Positions 19,156-27,052 of a DNA stretch of 64,000 bases are shown piece after piece. Source of the DNA: Sphingomonas lacunae (lineage in GTDB: Bacteria; Pseudomonadota; Alphaproteobacteria; Sphingomonadales; Sphingomonadaceae); the NCBI RefSeq assembly GCF_012979535.1, contig NZ_CP053015.1, positions 868,001 through 932,000 of the forward strand, given 5' to 3'. Within the stretch, counting starts at the first letter, position 1, and each line of letters opens with the position of its first letter. Under the pieces are notes generated by a model, which saw only the letters and a program-made list of their open reading frames with translations, was not told the DNA's origin and ran no database searches. Position numbers and translations under genes: made by a program.

Positions 19156-20250
19156 ATGCCCAACCTGTTTGACCCTATCCAGCTTGGCGCAATTGCCGCC
19201 CCCAACCGCATCCTCATGGCACCGCTGACGCGTGGCCGGTCCAGGGATGTCCACGTGCCGATCAGCGACTTGAAGGCTGATTATTATGCCCAGCGCGCCA
19301 GCGCCGGCCTGATCATCGCCGAAGCGACCGGCATCAGCCAGGAAGGAAGCGGCTGGCCCGCCGCACCAGGCATCTGGAACAATGAACAGGTGGAAGCGTG
19401 GAAACCGGTGACCGATACGGTGCACAAGGCAGGCGGTCGGATCGTCCTGCAGCTGTGGCACATGGGCCGGCTGGTGCATCCGGACTTTCTCGGCGGCGCC
19501 CAGCCGGTTTCTGCCAGCGCGACGACCGCGCCGGGTGATGCCCATACCGCGACCGGCAAAAAGCCTTATGTCGAGTCGCGGCCGCTGCGGCTGGACGAAA
19601 TTCCAAGGTTGATCGGCGATTATGTCAACGCCGCCCGCAATGCGATGTCCGCCGGATTTGATGGAGTGCAACTGCATGCAGCCAATGGCTATCTGATCGA
19701 CCAGTTTTTGCGCGGCAACAGCAACTTTCGCGACGATGACTATGGCGGGTCGATCGACAACCGCATTCGCCTGTTGCGCGAGGTGACGACAGCACTGGTC
19801 GGCGAAGTCGGTGCGGGCAGGACGTCGGTGCGTCTGTCACCCAACGGCGAGACACAGGGGTGTGACGATGAGCAGCCTGTGGCATTGTTCACTGCCGCAG
19901 CCAAGGCGCTGCAGGCGCTCGACATCGGTTTCCTCGAGCTGCGCGAACAAAAGACTTTCGGCAATTTCGGGGCCAGCGACGTTCCGCCCGTATCCCCCGA
20001 CATCCGCAAGGTCTTTACCAATCCGCTGATCCTCAATCAGGAATATACGCTCGCCACGGCGACCGCCGATGTCGCCTCCGGTCTGGCGGATGGCATCAGC
20101 TTTGGCCGGCCCTATATCTCCAACCCGGACCTGGTCGACCGGCTGCGCGCCGGGGCTGACCTCACCCCGGACAATATGCGCACATGGTATTCGACCGGCC
20201 CCGAGGGGTACACCGATTATCCCACACTTGCGGCAGCGTCCGCCGCCTGA
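19156..20250 (+). CDS. Old Yellow Enzyme family alkene reductase (NemA-like)
   Basis: 364-residue FMN-dependent NAD(P)H ene-reductase of the N-ethylmaleimide reductase/xenobiotic reductase group, acting on activated C=C bonds or nitro compounds. It opens NLFDPIQLGAIAAPNRILMA, has HMGRLVHPDF, the substrate-binding His/Asn pair in LHAANGYLIDQFLRGNSN, and the FMN-site motif YGGSIDNRIRLLREV. AAGGAACG precedes the ATG by about 10 bp. A long hairpin separates it from the convergent gene. The physiological substrate is unknown. Confidence 0.92.
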   Translation: MPNLFDPIQLGAIAAPNRILMAPLTRGRSRDVHVPISDLKADYYAQRASAGLIIAEATGISQEGSGWPAAPGIWNNEQVEAWKPVTDTVHKAGGRIVLQLWHMGRLVHPDFLGGAQPVSASATTAPGDAHTATGKKPYVESRPLRLDEIPRLIGDYVNAARNAMSAGFDGVQLHAANGYLIDQFLRGNSNFRDDDYGGSIDNRIRLLREVTTALVGEVGAGRTSVRLSPNGETQGCDDEQPVALFTAAAKALQALDIGFLELREQKTFGNFGASDVPPVSPDIRKVFTNPLILNQEYTLATATADVASGLADGISFGRPYISNPDLVDRLRAGADLTPDNMRTWYSTGPEGYTDYPTLAAASAA

Positions 20251-20256
20251 GTTCCG

Positions 20257-20296
20257 GAATGACCGCTCCGCCTGCTGGCAGCCGGAGCGGTCATTC
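20257..20296. terminator. Long hairpin between convergent genes
   Basis: Perfect 14-bp stem GAATGACCGCTCCG (20257-20270)/CGGAGCGGTCATTC (20283-20296) with a 12-nt loop that can fold further (GCTG-G-CAGC). No T-tract lies on either side, so it is not a classical intrinsic terminator, but its position between convergent genes suggests transcript-end formation or 3'-end protection. Its right arm overlaps the last codons of the minus-strand gene. Confidence 0.6.
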
Positions 20297-20857
20297 AAGC
20301 TTGTCGAGCCACTGGCCGATGCGGTCGCGAATGCTGTTGTTCAGCCGGAACAGGATGAAGCCCAGCACCAGCAAGACCGGCCACCCGATGATCAACCCCA
20401 CGCCCAGCGCCATCACCAGCGAGAAGGCCAGAACGATGGCAAGGCCATTGAGTCGGGCGAGGTGCGGCGCCGTGAGCACAATCAGGCGGGGACCGCGCGG
20501 ATCATAGAGGCGATGTGTGGTGAGCGAGGCGCCACCGCGCCCATCCGGTTGCAGGCGGAAAAATGCCTTGGTCAGCGCATTGGCACCCTCGCCCGAACCG
20601 GCAGCCCCTGCCATTCTGGGAGAGGAGGACGCGCTTGCCGCGGTCGGGCGAGCGGAGGCTCTGGCCGCCGCCTGATGCGACGCTGCCTTGGCTGACAGGG
20701 CGCCAGGCGCGACGCTGGCAGCCTTGCCGGGCCTGACCACATCGGCCCGTGCGGGCATGGTCCCCGTCAGTTCGACATTGCCAGCCCATTGGTCAATGAC
20801 GATCAGCCGCCGGCCGCGTTCCTCAATGCGATAGCGCGAGGGCGGCAAAGGCGTCAT
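20291..20857 (-). CDS. Hypothetical membrane protein downstream of ribH
   Basis: 188-residue protein I do not recognise. An N-terminal polar part (RYRIEERGRRLIVIDQW) is followed by an Ala/Ser-rich low-complexity linker (about 50-95). A second polar part precedes two close membrane segments near the C-terminus (GLAIVLAFSLVMALGVGLII and GWPVLLVLGFILF). It starts 4 bp after the ribH stop, so it is probably the last gene of the rib unit, though nothing in it suggests flavin chemistry. Confidence 0.75.
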   Translation of the reverse strand: MTPLPPSRYRIEERGRRLIVIDQWAGNVELTGTMPARADVVRPGKAASVAPGALSAKAASHQAAARASARPTAASASSSPRMAGAAGSGEGANALTKAFFRLQPDGRGGASLTTHRLYDPRGPRLIVLTAPHLARLNGLAIVLAFSLVMALGVGLIIGWPVLLVLGFILFRLNNSIRDRIGQWLDKLE

Positions 20858-20861
20858 CGGC

Positions 20862-21284
20862 TCAGGCGTCGAACCGTTGGCGCAGCTTCAGCATGGCAAG
20901 CGCTGCCTCTGCGGCGCCGCCGCCCTTGTCCAGTTGCTCCGGATCGGCGCGGCGGATAGCCTGCTCCTCATTCTCGGTGGTGAGAATGCCATTGCCGATG
21001 GCAAGGCCGTCAAGGGTCAGGGCCATGATCGCCCGGGCGCTTTCGCCGGCGACAATCTCGAAATGATAGGTTTCGCCGCGAATGACCACGCCGATGGCGA
21101 CATAGGCGTCATAGTCATGGGTGGCGGCGGCCAGAGCAATGGCGCCAGGCACTTCGAGCGCACCCGGGACAGTCAGCGTCTCATGCGTATGCCCTGCGGA
21201 CTCGATAGCGCGGCGGGCACCGGCGAGCAGCATGTCGTTGAGATGGTCGTAAAAGCGGGCTTCGACGATGAGGATATGAGCCAT
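20862..21284 (-). CDS. ribH: 6,7-dimethyl-8-ribityllumazine synthase
   Basis: Condenses 5-amino-6-ribitylamino-uracil with 3,4-dihydroxybutanone phosphate. The family core [23 protein letters not shown], whose His is catalytic, is followed by [17 protein letters not shown]. The 140-residue length is typical. Its ATG overlaps the ribBX stop by one base (TAATG), so it is translationally coupled to the enzyme that supplies one of its substrates. Confidence 0.95.
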   Translation of the reverse strand: MAHILIVEARFYDHLNDMLLAGARRAIESAGHTHETLTVPGALEVPGAIALAAATHDYDAYVAIGVVIRGETYHFEIVAGESARAIMALTLDGLAIGNGILTTENEEQAIRRADPEQLDKGGGAAEAALAMLKLRQRFDA

Positions 21285-22570
21285 TATGCCGCTTCTCCGG
21301 GAATGTTGCGTTCGGCGACGACTTCGAGGCCATAGCCTTCAAGGCCGACGAGGTTGGTGTGGGTCGGCGTCAGAAGCTCCATCTTGTGCACGCCAAGGTC
21401 TGCCAGAATCTGCGCACCAATACCATAGGCGCGCAAGTCCATGCTGCCCGGCGGGCTGGCACCCGCGGCCAGCGCGGCTGCGGCGTCGGAGCCAGGCAGC
21501 GGCGGCATGAGGACAACGATCAGACCCGAGCCCTCGGCGCCAATGGCTTCCATCGAGCGTTGCAGACGGCGCTTGCGCGGGCCGGGTGCGCCGAGCAGAT
21601 CATGGAAAGGGGACATGGCATGCATCCGCACCAGCGTGACGCCATTGGAATCGACCGCGCCCTTTTGCAGGACCAGGCTGATCGAACCATCAACCTTGTT
21701 GCGATAGCTTTTCATCCGCCAGTCGCCGCCATAATCCGACTGGAACGGCTCATCATTGACGCATTCGACAAGGCTGTCGTTGCGATGACGATAGGCGATG
21801 AGATCGGCAATGGTTCCGATTTTCAGCCCATGCTTGCGGGCAAAGGGGATCAGGTCGTCGAGCCGGGCCATGGTGCCGTCGTCATTCATGATCTCGCAGA
21901 TCACGCCCGACGGATTGAGCCCGGCAAGACGACTGATATCGACCGAGGCTTCGGTATGGCCGGCGCGGACGAGGACGCCGCCGTCGCGCGCAATCAGCGG
22001 AAAAACATGGCCCGGCGTGACAATGTCATCGCGACCACGCGAACTGTCGATGGCGACCGCGATGGTGCGGGCGCGGTCGGCAGCGGAAATGCCGGTGGTC
22101 ACCCCTTCGCGCGCTTCGATTGACACGGTGAAGGCGGTTTCGTGCCGCGTGCCATTGGCGCGACTCATCAGGTCGAGGCCAAGCGCTTCGACGCGGCTGC
22201 GGGTCAGCGTCAGGCAGACGAGGCCGCGACCATGGGTGGCCATGAAATTGATGGCGGCGGGCGTCGCCATCTGTGCGGGAATGACGAGATCGCCCTCATT
22301 TTCCCGGTCCTCATCGTCGACAAGGATGTACATGCGGCCGTTGCGCGCCTCGTCGATGATTTCCTCGGCAGTCGCCATCGGCGAGCCGTCGGAGCCATAG
22401 GCCAGCCAATCCTCGAGCTTGCGCAGCGTCTCCGCCGTCGGATTCCACTCAGGCGAATCAAGATCGCGCAAGGTGTTGGCGTGGAGGCCAGCCGCACGGG
22501 CGAGGCCGGATTTGGTGATGCTGCCTTCCTCGACGAGGACGCGGACACGATCGATGATGTTGGTGCTCAT
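21284..22570 (-). CDS. ribB: HTH - DHBP synthase - degenerate GTP cyclohydrolase II fusion (RibBX type)
   Basis: 428 residues in three parts. Residues 1-60 look like a small helix-turn-helix domain ([22 protein letters not shown]). Residues ~65-270 are 3,4-dihydroxy-2-butanone-4-phosphate synthase with the metal site [10 protein letters not shown] and the [10 protein letters not shown] motif, so RibB activity is expected. Residues ~280-428 align with GTP cyclohydrolase II, but the zinc-binding cysteine cluster (C-x10-C-x-C in RibA) is absent: [19 protein letters not shown] has no Cys. The last domain is therefore probably not a cyclohydrolase, and a separate RibA is expected elsewhere. A half-site array lies 12-50 bp upstream of the start. 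Confidence 0.92.
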   Translation of the reverse strand: MSTNIIDRVRVLVEEGSITKSGLARAAGLHANTLRDLDSPEWNPTAETLRKLEDWLAYGSDGSPMATAEEIIDEARNGRMYILVDDEDRENEGDLVIPAQMATPAAINFMATHGRGLVCLTLTRSRVEALGLDLMSRANGTRHETAFTVSIEAREGVTTGISAADRARTIAVAIDSSRGRDDIVTPGHVFPLIARDGGVLVRAGHTEASVDISRLAGLNPSGVICEIMNDDGTMARLDDLIPFARKHGLKIGTIADLIAYRHRNDSLVECVNDEPFQSDYGGDWRMKSYRNKVDGSISLVLQKGAVDSNGVTLVRMHAMSPFHDLLGAPGPRKRRLQRSMEAIGAEGSGLIVVLMPPLPGSDAAAALAAGASPPGSMDLRAYGIGAQILADLGVHKMELLTPTHTNLVGLEGYGLEVVAERNIPGEAA

Positions 22571-22894
22571 GGCAATCCGCTATCACACTGAAATGTGATC
22601 GGCAAGTCCGTGATCACATTGAGCGCCAGAAAATTGAGCGCCCGATTGTAAAGTCACTTGTCAGTTGGTTGGCACTGGTTGACACTCCAGCGCGGGGCAA
22701 AAACGGCTAGCTGCGGGTTTCAGTGTGCGCGCGTGTGCCCTCACTTGATGTGCCGAAAACAAGGGAGTCGGCCGTCGGGCAAGCGGGCGGTGCGATGAAG
22801 CGGGGGGAACGACACTGTCTGCATGACCAGCGTGTTTCATGCAGTAGCCAATGCAGGAAAGCGGGAAATGGTGCCTGATCGGCCAGATCGCTGA
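22571..22894. other. ribE-ribBX intergenic leader (324 bp)
   Basis: No credible gene. On the minus strand a good -10 hexamer TACAAT lies at 22650-22645 with a weak -35, so transcription of ribBX probably starts near 22638. The leader contains the half-site array described separately. I looked for the FMN riboswitch core on the minus strand and did not find it. The part nearer ribE shows nothing recognisable. Confidence 0.5.
22582..22620. promoter_or_regulatory. Three-half-site operator candidate upstream of ribBX
   Basis: ATCACA (22582-22587) faces TGTGAT (22594-22599) across 6 bp. AATGTGATC (22592-22600) then faces GATCACATT (22612-22620) across 11 bp, a perfect 9-bp inverted repeat. It lies 12-50 bp before the ribBX start and just downstream of the predicted transcription start. 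The HTH domain of RibBX itself is a natural candidate ligand, but that is inference. Confidence 0.5.
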
Positions 22895-23500
22895 TCAGTT
22901 CCCCAGCACATCCCGCATCCGCTGGAGATAGCGGGCCAGTGTGTCGATTTCGATATTGACCGCCTGTCCTTCGGCCAGATCGGCGAAGGTGGTTACATCC
23001 CATGTGTGCGGGATGATGTTGAGGTGGAAGCGGCAATCGTCGGCCCCATCCTCGACTGCATTGACCGTCAGCGAGACGCCATCGACAGTGATCGAGCCCT
23101 TGGTTGCAACAAAGGGGGCCAGGTCGCGGCTGATGCTGATGACGACATGGTGCGAGCCGCCTTCCTCACTGATCGACACGACCTGTCCAACGCCATCGAC
23201 ATGGCCGGTGACGATGTGGCCGCCCAGTTCATCCCCCACCTTGAGCGCACGTTCAAGGTTGAGGCGGCGCCCGGTCGCCCACATGCCGCTCGCGGTTTTG
23301 GACAGGGTTTCGCCGCTGGCATCGACCGCGAACCAGTCCGCGCCCTTTTCCACCACCGTCAGGCAGACGCCCGAACAGGCGATGCTGGCACCGATGGCGA
23401 CCCTGTCCATCGCATAGCCACAGCCAATGACGAGGCGAATGTCGCCGCGCTGCTCGCTGCTGCGGATGGTGCCGATGTCGGTGACGATGCCGGTGAACAT
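22895..23500 (-). CDS. ribE: Riboflavin synthase, alpha chain
   Basis: Dismutates two lumazine molecules to riboflavin. It begins with the invariant MFTGIVTDIGTI and has two lumazine-binding repeats (CSGVCLTVVEKGADWFAVDASGETL in the first; GSITVDGVSLTVN and FHLNIIPHTW in the second). The 201-residue length is standard. It lies 84 bp downstream of ribD and 324 bp upstream of ribBX. Confidence 0.95.
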   Translation of the reverse strand: MFTGIVTDIGTIRSSEQRGDIRLVIGCGYAMDRVAIGASIACSGVCLTVVEKGADWFAVDASGETLSKTASGMWATGRRLNLERALKVGDELGGHIVTGHVDGVGQVVSISEEGGSHHVVISISRDLAPFVATKGSITVDGVSLTVNAVEDGADDCRFHLNIIPHTWDVTTFADLAEGQAVNIEIDTLARYLQRMRDVLGN

Positions 23501-23550
23501 GGTTTGACGCTTTCGAATAGGAGCTTGATCGTGCGGTTAGAGAAAGGACA

Positions 23551-23577
23551 GTCCTTCGACAAGCTCAGGACGAACGG
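23551..23577. repeat. Dispersed hairpin repeat (REP-like)
   Basis: The sequence GTCCTTCGACAAGCTCAGGA followed by CGAACGG matches a short palindromic element (arms GTCCT and AGGAC) that I recall as dispersed in many sphingomonad and other alphaproteobacterial genomes. It sits in the 83-bp ribD-ribE gap. I see no second copy in this window. Confidence 0.5.
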
Positions 23578-23583
23578 GAGCAG

Positions 23584-24567
23584 TTAGCCGTCGCGTTGAT
23601 ATATCTCGACGCGGTCAGGGCCGAACTGGCGTGCGCCGGCAAGTTGCCACTGCCCATGCGCGTCGGAAAGGCTGGCGAGGCCAATGTCGCCGAGGCAGGG
23701 GCGCCCGCCGCCGATGAGGATGGGCGCGCGATAGAGGATCAGCCGGTCGACCAGCCCGCCGGCGAGGAAGGCGGCCGCCGTTCCTGCCCCACCCTCAACC
23801 AACAGATGCTGGACGGTAGCATGATCTTTTATCGCGTCGGGACGGGCGAGACTGGTCCAGCCGCTGGCACTGGCGGGCAAGGGTGACGAGGTCAGGACAA
23901 AACGGACGGGCGAGCGAAATTCAAGCCCGGGGAGCCGGACATCGAGCGCTGGCCGATCCGCGTCGAAAGTGCCTCGACCCACGAGGATGGCGTCACAGCG
24001 GGCGCGGAGCAGATGGGCATGGGCGCGGGCACGGTCAGCGGTAATCCAACGGCTTTCGCCCGACGCCATGGCGATGGCCCCATCGAGGCTGGTTGCCAGC
24101 TTCAGCGTGACAAAGGGGCGAGTCCGCGTGACGCGCGACCACCAGCCGGGCATGGCCGCCCGCGCCGCCACTTCCCCGACGCCGCAATCGACCCGGATGC
24201 CAGCGGCGCGCAGTCGGGCGATTCCTTCGCCGTTGGTGCGCGGATCAGGATCGGTGGTGGCAACCACCACCCTGGCCAGTCCGGCGGCGATCAGCGAGTC
24301 AGCGCAGGCCGGGCCACGGGTGCTGGCATGGGCACAGGGTTCGAGGGTCACATAAGCGGTGGCCCCGCGCGCGCTGTCGCCCGCCCCGGCCAGCGCCATC
24401 GCTTCGGCATGGGGGCGGCCACCGGCCTGGGTCCATCCGCGCCCAACCACCCTGCCGTCGGTAACAATCAGGCAACCGACATTGGGGTTGGGACGGGTCA
24501 GCCCTTCGCCGCGCGCTGCAAGGCTGATCGCCGCAGACATCCAGCGCGTGTCGCACCTGTCCGGCAT
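23584..24567 (-). CDS. ribD: Bifunctional diaminohydroxyphosphoribosylaminopyrimidine deaminase / uracil reductase
   Basis: Second and third steps of riboflavin synthesis. The N-terminal deaminase has the zinc site HAEAMAL and TLEPCAHASTRGPACADSLI. The C-terminal reductase (from about residue 145) opens RPFVTLKLATSLDGAIA and ends with LLVEGGAGTAAAFL. At 327 residues it is slightly short but complete. Its ATG overlaps the preceding stop by one base (TGATG). Confidence 0.94.
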   Translation of the reverse strand: MPDRCDTRWMSAAISLAARGEGLTRPNPNVGCLIVTDGRVVGRGWTQAGGRPHAEAMALAGAGDSARGATAYVTLEPCAHASTRGPACADSLIAAGLARVVVATTDPDPRTNGEGIARLRAAGIRVDCGVGEVAARAAMPGWWSRVTRTRPFVTLKLATSLDGAIAMASGESRWITADRARAHAHLLRARCDAILVGRGTFDADRPALDVRLPGLEFRSPVRFVLTSSPLPASASGWTSLARPDAIKDHATVQHLLVEGGAGTAAAFLAGGLVDRLILYRAPILIGGGRPCLGDIGLASLSDAHGQWQLAGARQFGPDRVEIYQRDG

Positions 24568-25079
24568 CAGCGCTTGGCCGGTGCGGCGGCGGCAGCGGGG
24601 CCGGCAGGCTGTTCAGCCGTGGGCAGCGGCGGCAGGGGCAGGCCATTGCGTTCGGCATGGTCAAGGTCGGCCAGGGCCTTGTCGATCTGGGCATGGGCTT
24701 CGGCAAATTCGCGGTCAGCCTTGGCCTGGTCGAAATCCTGGCCAATCGCCTCCGCCAAGGCGCCGGCTGCGTTGCGCCGTTGCTGATTGGCCTCGTTGGC
24801 GGACCGGGCACGCAACAACCAGTCGCGGCGAATGTCAAAAGGCGACCGGTCGGCGCTCCAGCTTTCGACATAGATGATCGTCCGCTTGGGCGCATCAATG
24901 CTGCTGAAACTGTCAGCGATGAACCAGAGGATGACCAGCGGAATGGTGATGGCGAGGCCCAGCGCCGGCCAGCGGTGCGGGCGATCCTGGCGCATATAGT
25001 CCCATATGTCCCGGAACGGATTCACCCCGGCGGTGACCTCTTCCCGGTCGATCATCTTCATGCTTGGCAAGAATTTCAT
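24567..25079 (-). CDS. Hypothetical single-pass membrane protein upstream of ribD
   Basis: 170-residue protein I do not recognise. A polar N-terminus (NPFRDIWDYMRQDRPHRW) is followed by one membrane helix (ALGLAITIPLVILWFIA, about residues 40-56), a conserved-looking IIYVESWSADRS segment, an Ala/Asp/Glu-rich helical region and a Pro/Ala tail. In-frame ATGs at 25079, 25061 and 25055 cannot be separated by ribosome-binding sites. The 1-nt overlap with ribD implies co-transcription, probably by operon position rather than flavin function. Confidence 0.75.
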   Translation of the reverse strand: MKFLPSMKMIDREEVTAGVNPFRDIWDYMRQDRPHRWPALGLAITIPLVILWFIADSFSSIDAPKRTIIYVESWSADRSPFDIRRDWLLRARSANEANQQRRNAAGALAEAIGQDFDQAKADREFAEAHAQIDKALADLDHAERNGLPLPPLPTAEQPAGPAAAAAPAKR

Positions 25080-25117
25080 GCTGTCCAGATAGTCCCACCG
25101 GCAGCGGTTGGCGAGAG

Positions 25118-26047
25118 CTATCCGCCGTTGCGGTCGAGCCAGTCGGCAAGCAGCCGGTTGACTTCAACCGGTGCATCCTGCTGCACCCAGTGGGACACGC
25201 CGGGCAACAGGTGCAGTTCGAGGGCCGGCACCCACTGGTCGGTGCCATGGGTGCAACGAACATCGAGCGCGACATCATTGTCGCCCCACAGCATCAGCGT
25301 CGGCACATCGACCATCCCGTCGCCAGCATCGCGCCCATCGGGCGTGCGAAACAGGGCGCGATAATAGTTGAGCATCGCGGTCATCGCGCCGGGACGCAGC
25401 GCAGCATCGGCATAGACTTGCTGCACGTCCGGGGTGAAATTCTGCTTGTTGAGCGCGTCGTTGACAAAGATACGCCTGATCGCGGCGGCACCATCGCGCG
25501 TCAGCGACCATTCGGGCAAACCGGGGATCTGGAAAAAGAACATGTACCAGCTCTTCTTGAGCTGATGCCAGTGCCTGATCTCCCGCTGCGCGCACATCGG
25601 GTGCGGGACATTCATGATCACCAGCCGGGTAAGCGGCCGCAGACGGCGGATGGCAAAGTGCCAGGCAATGATCGCACCCCAGTCATGGGCGATCAGCATC
25701 ACCTCCTGGGCACCGCTCGTGTCGATCAGCGCGGCGACATCCTCGACCAGAGTGTCAACACGATAGTTGATCCAGCCCTGGGGCTTTGACGAGGCACCAT
25801 AGCCGCGCATGTTGGGCGCCCACACCCGCCAGCCGCGCGCTGCGAGCAGCGGCATTTGCGCCCGCCAGCTGTAATTGAGTTCGGGAAATCCATGCAGGCA
25901 CAGGGCAAGGCGCGGCGAAACGGGATCGCCGCATTCGGCGAGTTCAAATGTCTGGCCGTTGGCGTCGATGAAACGCTGGCTGATGCCGCTGGCGGGATCT
26001 GGCGTCCAGGTGAAGGGCGGCAGGCTGGTGGTCGGGTCGTCGTTCAT
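25118..26047 (-). CDS. Alpha/beta hydrolase, epoxide-hydrolase-like
   Basis: 309-residue alpha/beta-hydrolase fold enzyme. The oxyanion motif LCLHGFPELNYSWRAQMPLL and nucleophile elbow AHDWGAIIAWHF (Asp nucleophile), with GYGASSKP, are typical of soluble epoxide hydrolases and haloalkane dehalogenases. The GVSHWVQQDAPVEVNRLLADWL segment near the end carries the catalytic His. No signal peptide, so cytoplasmic. Substrate cannot be inferred. It lies about 40 bp upstream of the membrane protein that leads into ribD. Confidence 0.87.
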   Translation of the reverse strand: MNDDPTTSLPPFTWTPDPASGISQRFIDANGQTFELAECGDPVSPRLALCLHGFPELNYSWRAQMPLLAARGWRVWAPNMRGYGASSKPQGWINYRVDTLVEDVAALIDTSGAQEVMLIAHDWGAIIAWHFAIRRLRPLTRLVIMNVPHPMCAQREIRHWHQLKKSWYMFFFQIPGLPEWSLTRDGAAAIRRIFVNDALNKQNFTPDVQQVYADAALRPGAMTAMLNYYRALFRTPDGRDAGDGMVDVPTLMLWGDNDVALDVRCTHGTDQWVPALELHLLPGVSHWVQQDAPVEVNRLLADWLDRNGG

Positions 26048-26156
26048 GGCGAGGCAGGCTAGGCCGCTCGCAAGCGGTTGGCGAGAGGCAAGTGTGACAG
26101 GATGCGGCTCCGGTCACCTTCAGGGCAGCCAGAGCAACATCCCGTGCGCACTCCCC

Positions 26157-26891
26157 CTAACGGTCGGCACTGATCCGGAAACGGACGGTCAGCGTCTGGC
26201 TGGTCTCGGTCGGCGTGCCATCACGCGTTGCCGGCACAAAGCGCCACTGGCTCAGCGCATGTCGTTCGGTGGCGCGGAAAAAGGCGGGATCGGTGCACCC
26301 CGCATCACGCACTTCGGTCACGCGACCGCCCGCATTGATCGTCACGCTGACCGGGCAACTGCCCTCAATCCCTTCGCGCTGCATGGCGGAGGGATAGGGC
26401 GGCTGAAACCGGTCAAGAAAGCGCGGATGGCGCGTGGCCTCGCGCCAGACCGGCACATGCGGCGGGAGAGGGTCGGCGACCGGTCCGGTTTCCGCCTGTC
26501 CGGTGACGGGCGTGATGGGCGTGAGGTCAGGTTCGCTGACAGGAACCACAGGAGACTCGCCGGTAACGGGCGGCAGCTTCGTGGGCACCGTGGTGATCCG
26601 GCTTTCGGGCGCCGGGGTTCTGGGATCGGCCTGGGGCGGAGGCGGATCGGACTCGGTCGGCTTGGTCGGTACCGACCAGCCCTCAAAGGGATCGGGCAGG
26701 ACCTTGTCCACCTGTGGCATGACCAGCGCGGACACAAGCCCCAGGCCGACGCCGCCGGTAATCAGTGCGGTCAGCGTGGCGGCCGCAGTTTCATGACGCC
26801 CCGTGGGCCGGTAACCGGTTGAGGCATCGACAATCGAGGGCTGGCGCGACCGGTGCAAGCCGGCGGTCAGGAGCATCAGGGGCAAGGCCAT
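26157..26891 (-). CDS. tonB: TonB-family energy transducer
   Basis: 244 residues: an N-terminal membrane segment (about 38-60, LTALITGGVGLGLVSALVMP), a long Pro/Thr-rich periplasmic spacer, and a C-terminal TonB domain (RFQPPYPSAMQREGIEGSCPVSVTINAGGRVTEVRDAG, then ALSQWRFVPATRDG). It would carry proton-motive energy to TonB-dependent receptors, two of which lie in this window. The N-terminus before the helix is unusually long (~35 residues). AGGAGAG at good spacing supports ATG 26891. ExbB/ExbD are not adjacent. Confidence 0.88.
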   Translation of the reverse strand: MALPLMLLTAGLHRSRQPSIVDASTGYRPTGRHETAAATLTALITGGVGLGLVSALVMPQVDKVLPDPFEGWSVPTKPTESDPPPPQADPRTPAPESRITTVPTKLPPVTGESPVVPVSEPDLTPITPVTGQAETGPVADPLPPHVPVWREATRHPRFLDRFQPPYPSAMQREGIEGSCPVSVTINAGGRVTEVRDAGCTDPAFFRATERHALSQWRFVPATRDGTPTETSQTLTVRFRISADR

Positions 26892-26962
26892 GGCAACTCT
26901 CCTTCATCCACGCCGCGCACGGGATGGCAGATATTGCCCAGCTTTCCCTAGCGGCATGTTGA

Positions 26963-26991
26963 AGTATGTTACAACATACCATATCTGTCAA
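26963..26991 (-). promoter_or_regulatory. tonB promoter with embedded palindromic operator
   Basis: On the minus strand TTGACA (26991-26986), a 17-bp spacer and CATACT (26968-26963) form a good sigma70-type promoter about 70 bp before tonB. The inverted repeat GTATGTT (26964-26970)/AACATAC (26973-26979) lies across the spacer end and the -10 box, where a bound repressor would block polymerase. The regulator is unknown. Confidence 0.55.
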
Positions 26992-27052
26992 TGCGCTTCA
27001 TGGACAGGCCTCGGCCGGCAGCTGTGACGCGGGAAAAGTTGATCGTCGCGGC

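Noticed and set aside
22571..22894. FMN riboswitch before the riboflavin genes
   Set aside because: The conserved riboswitch core was looked for on the minus strand and not found; the visible feature is an inverted-repeat array instead.
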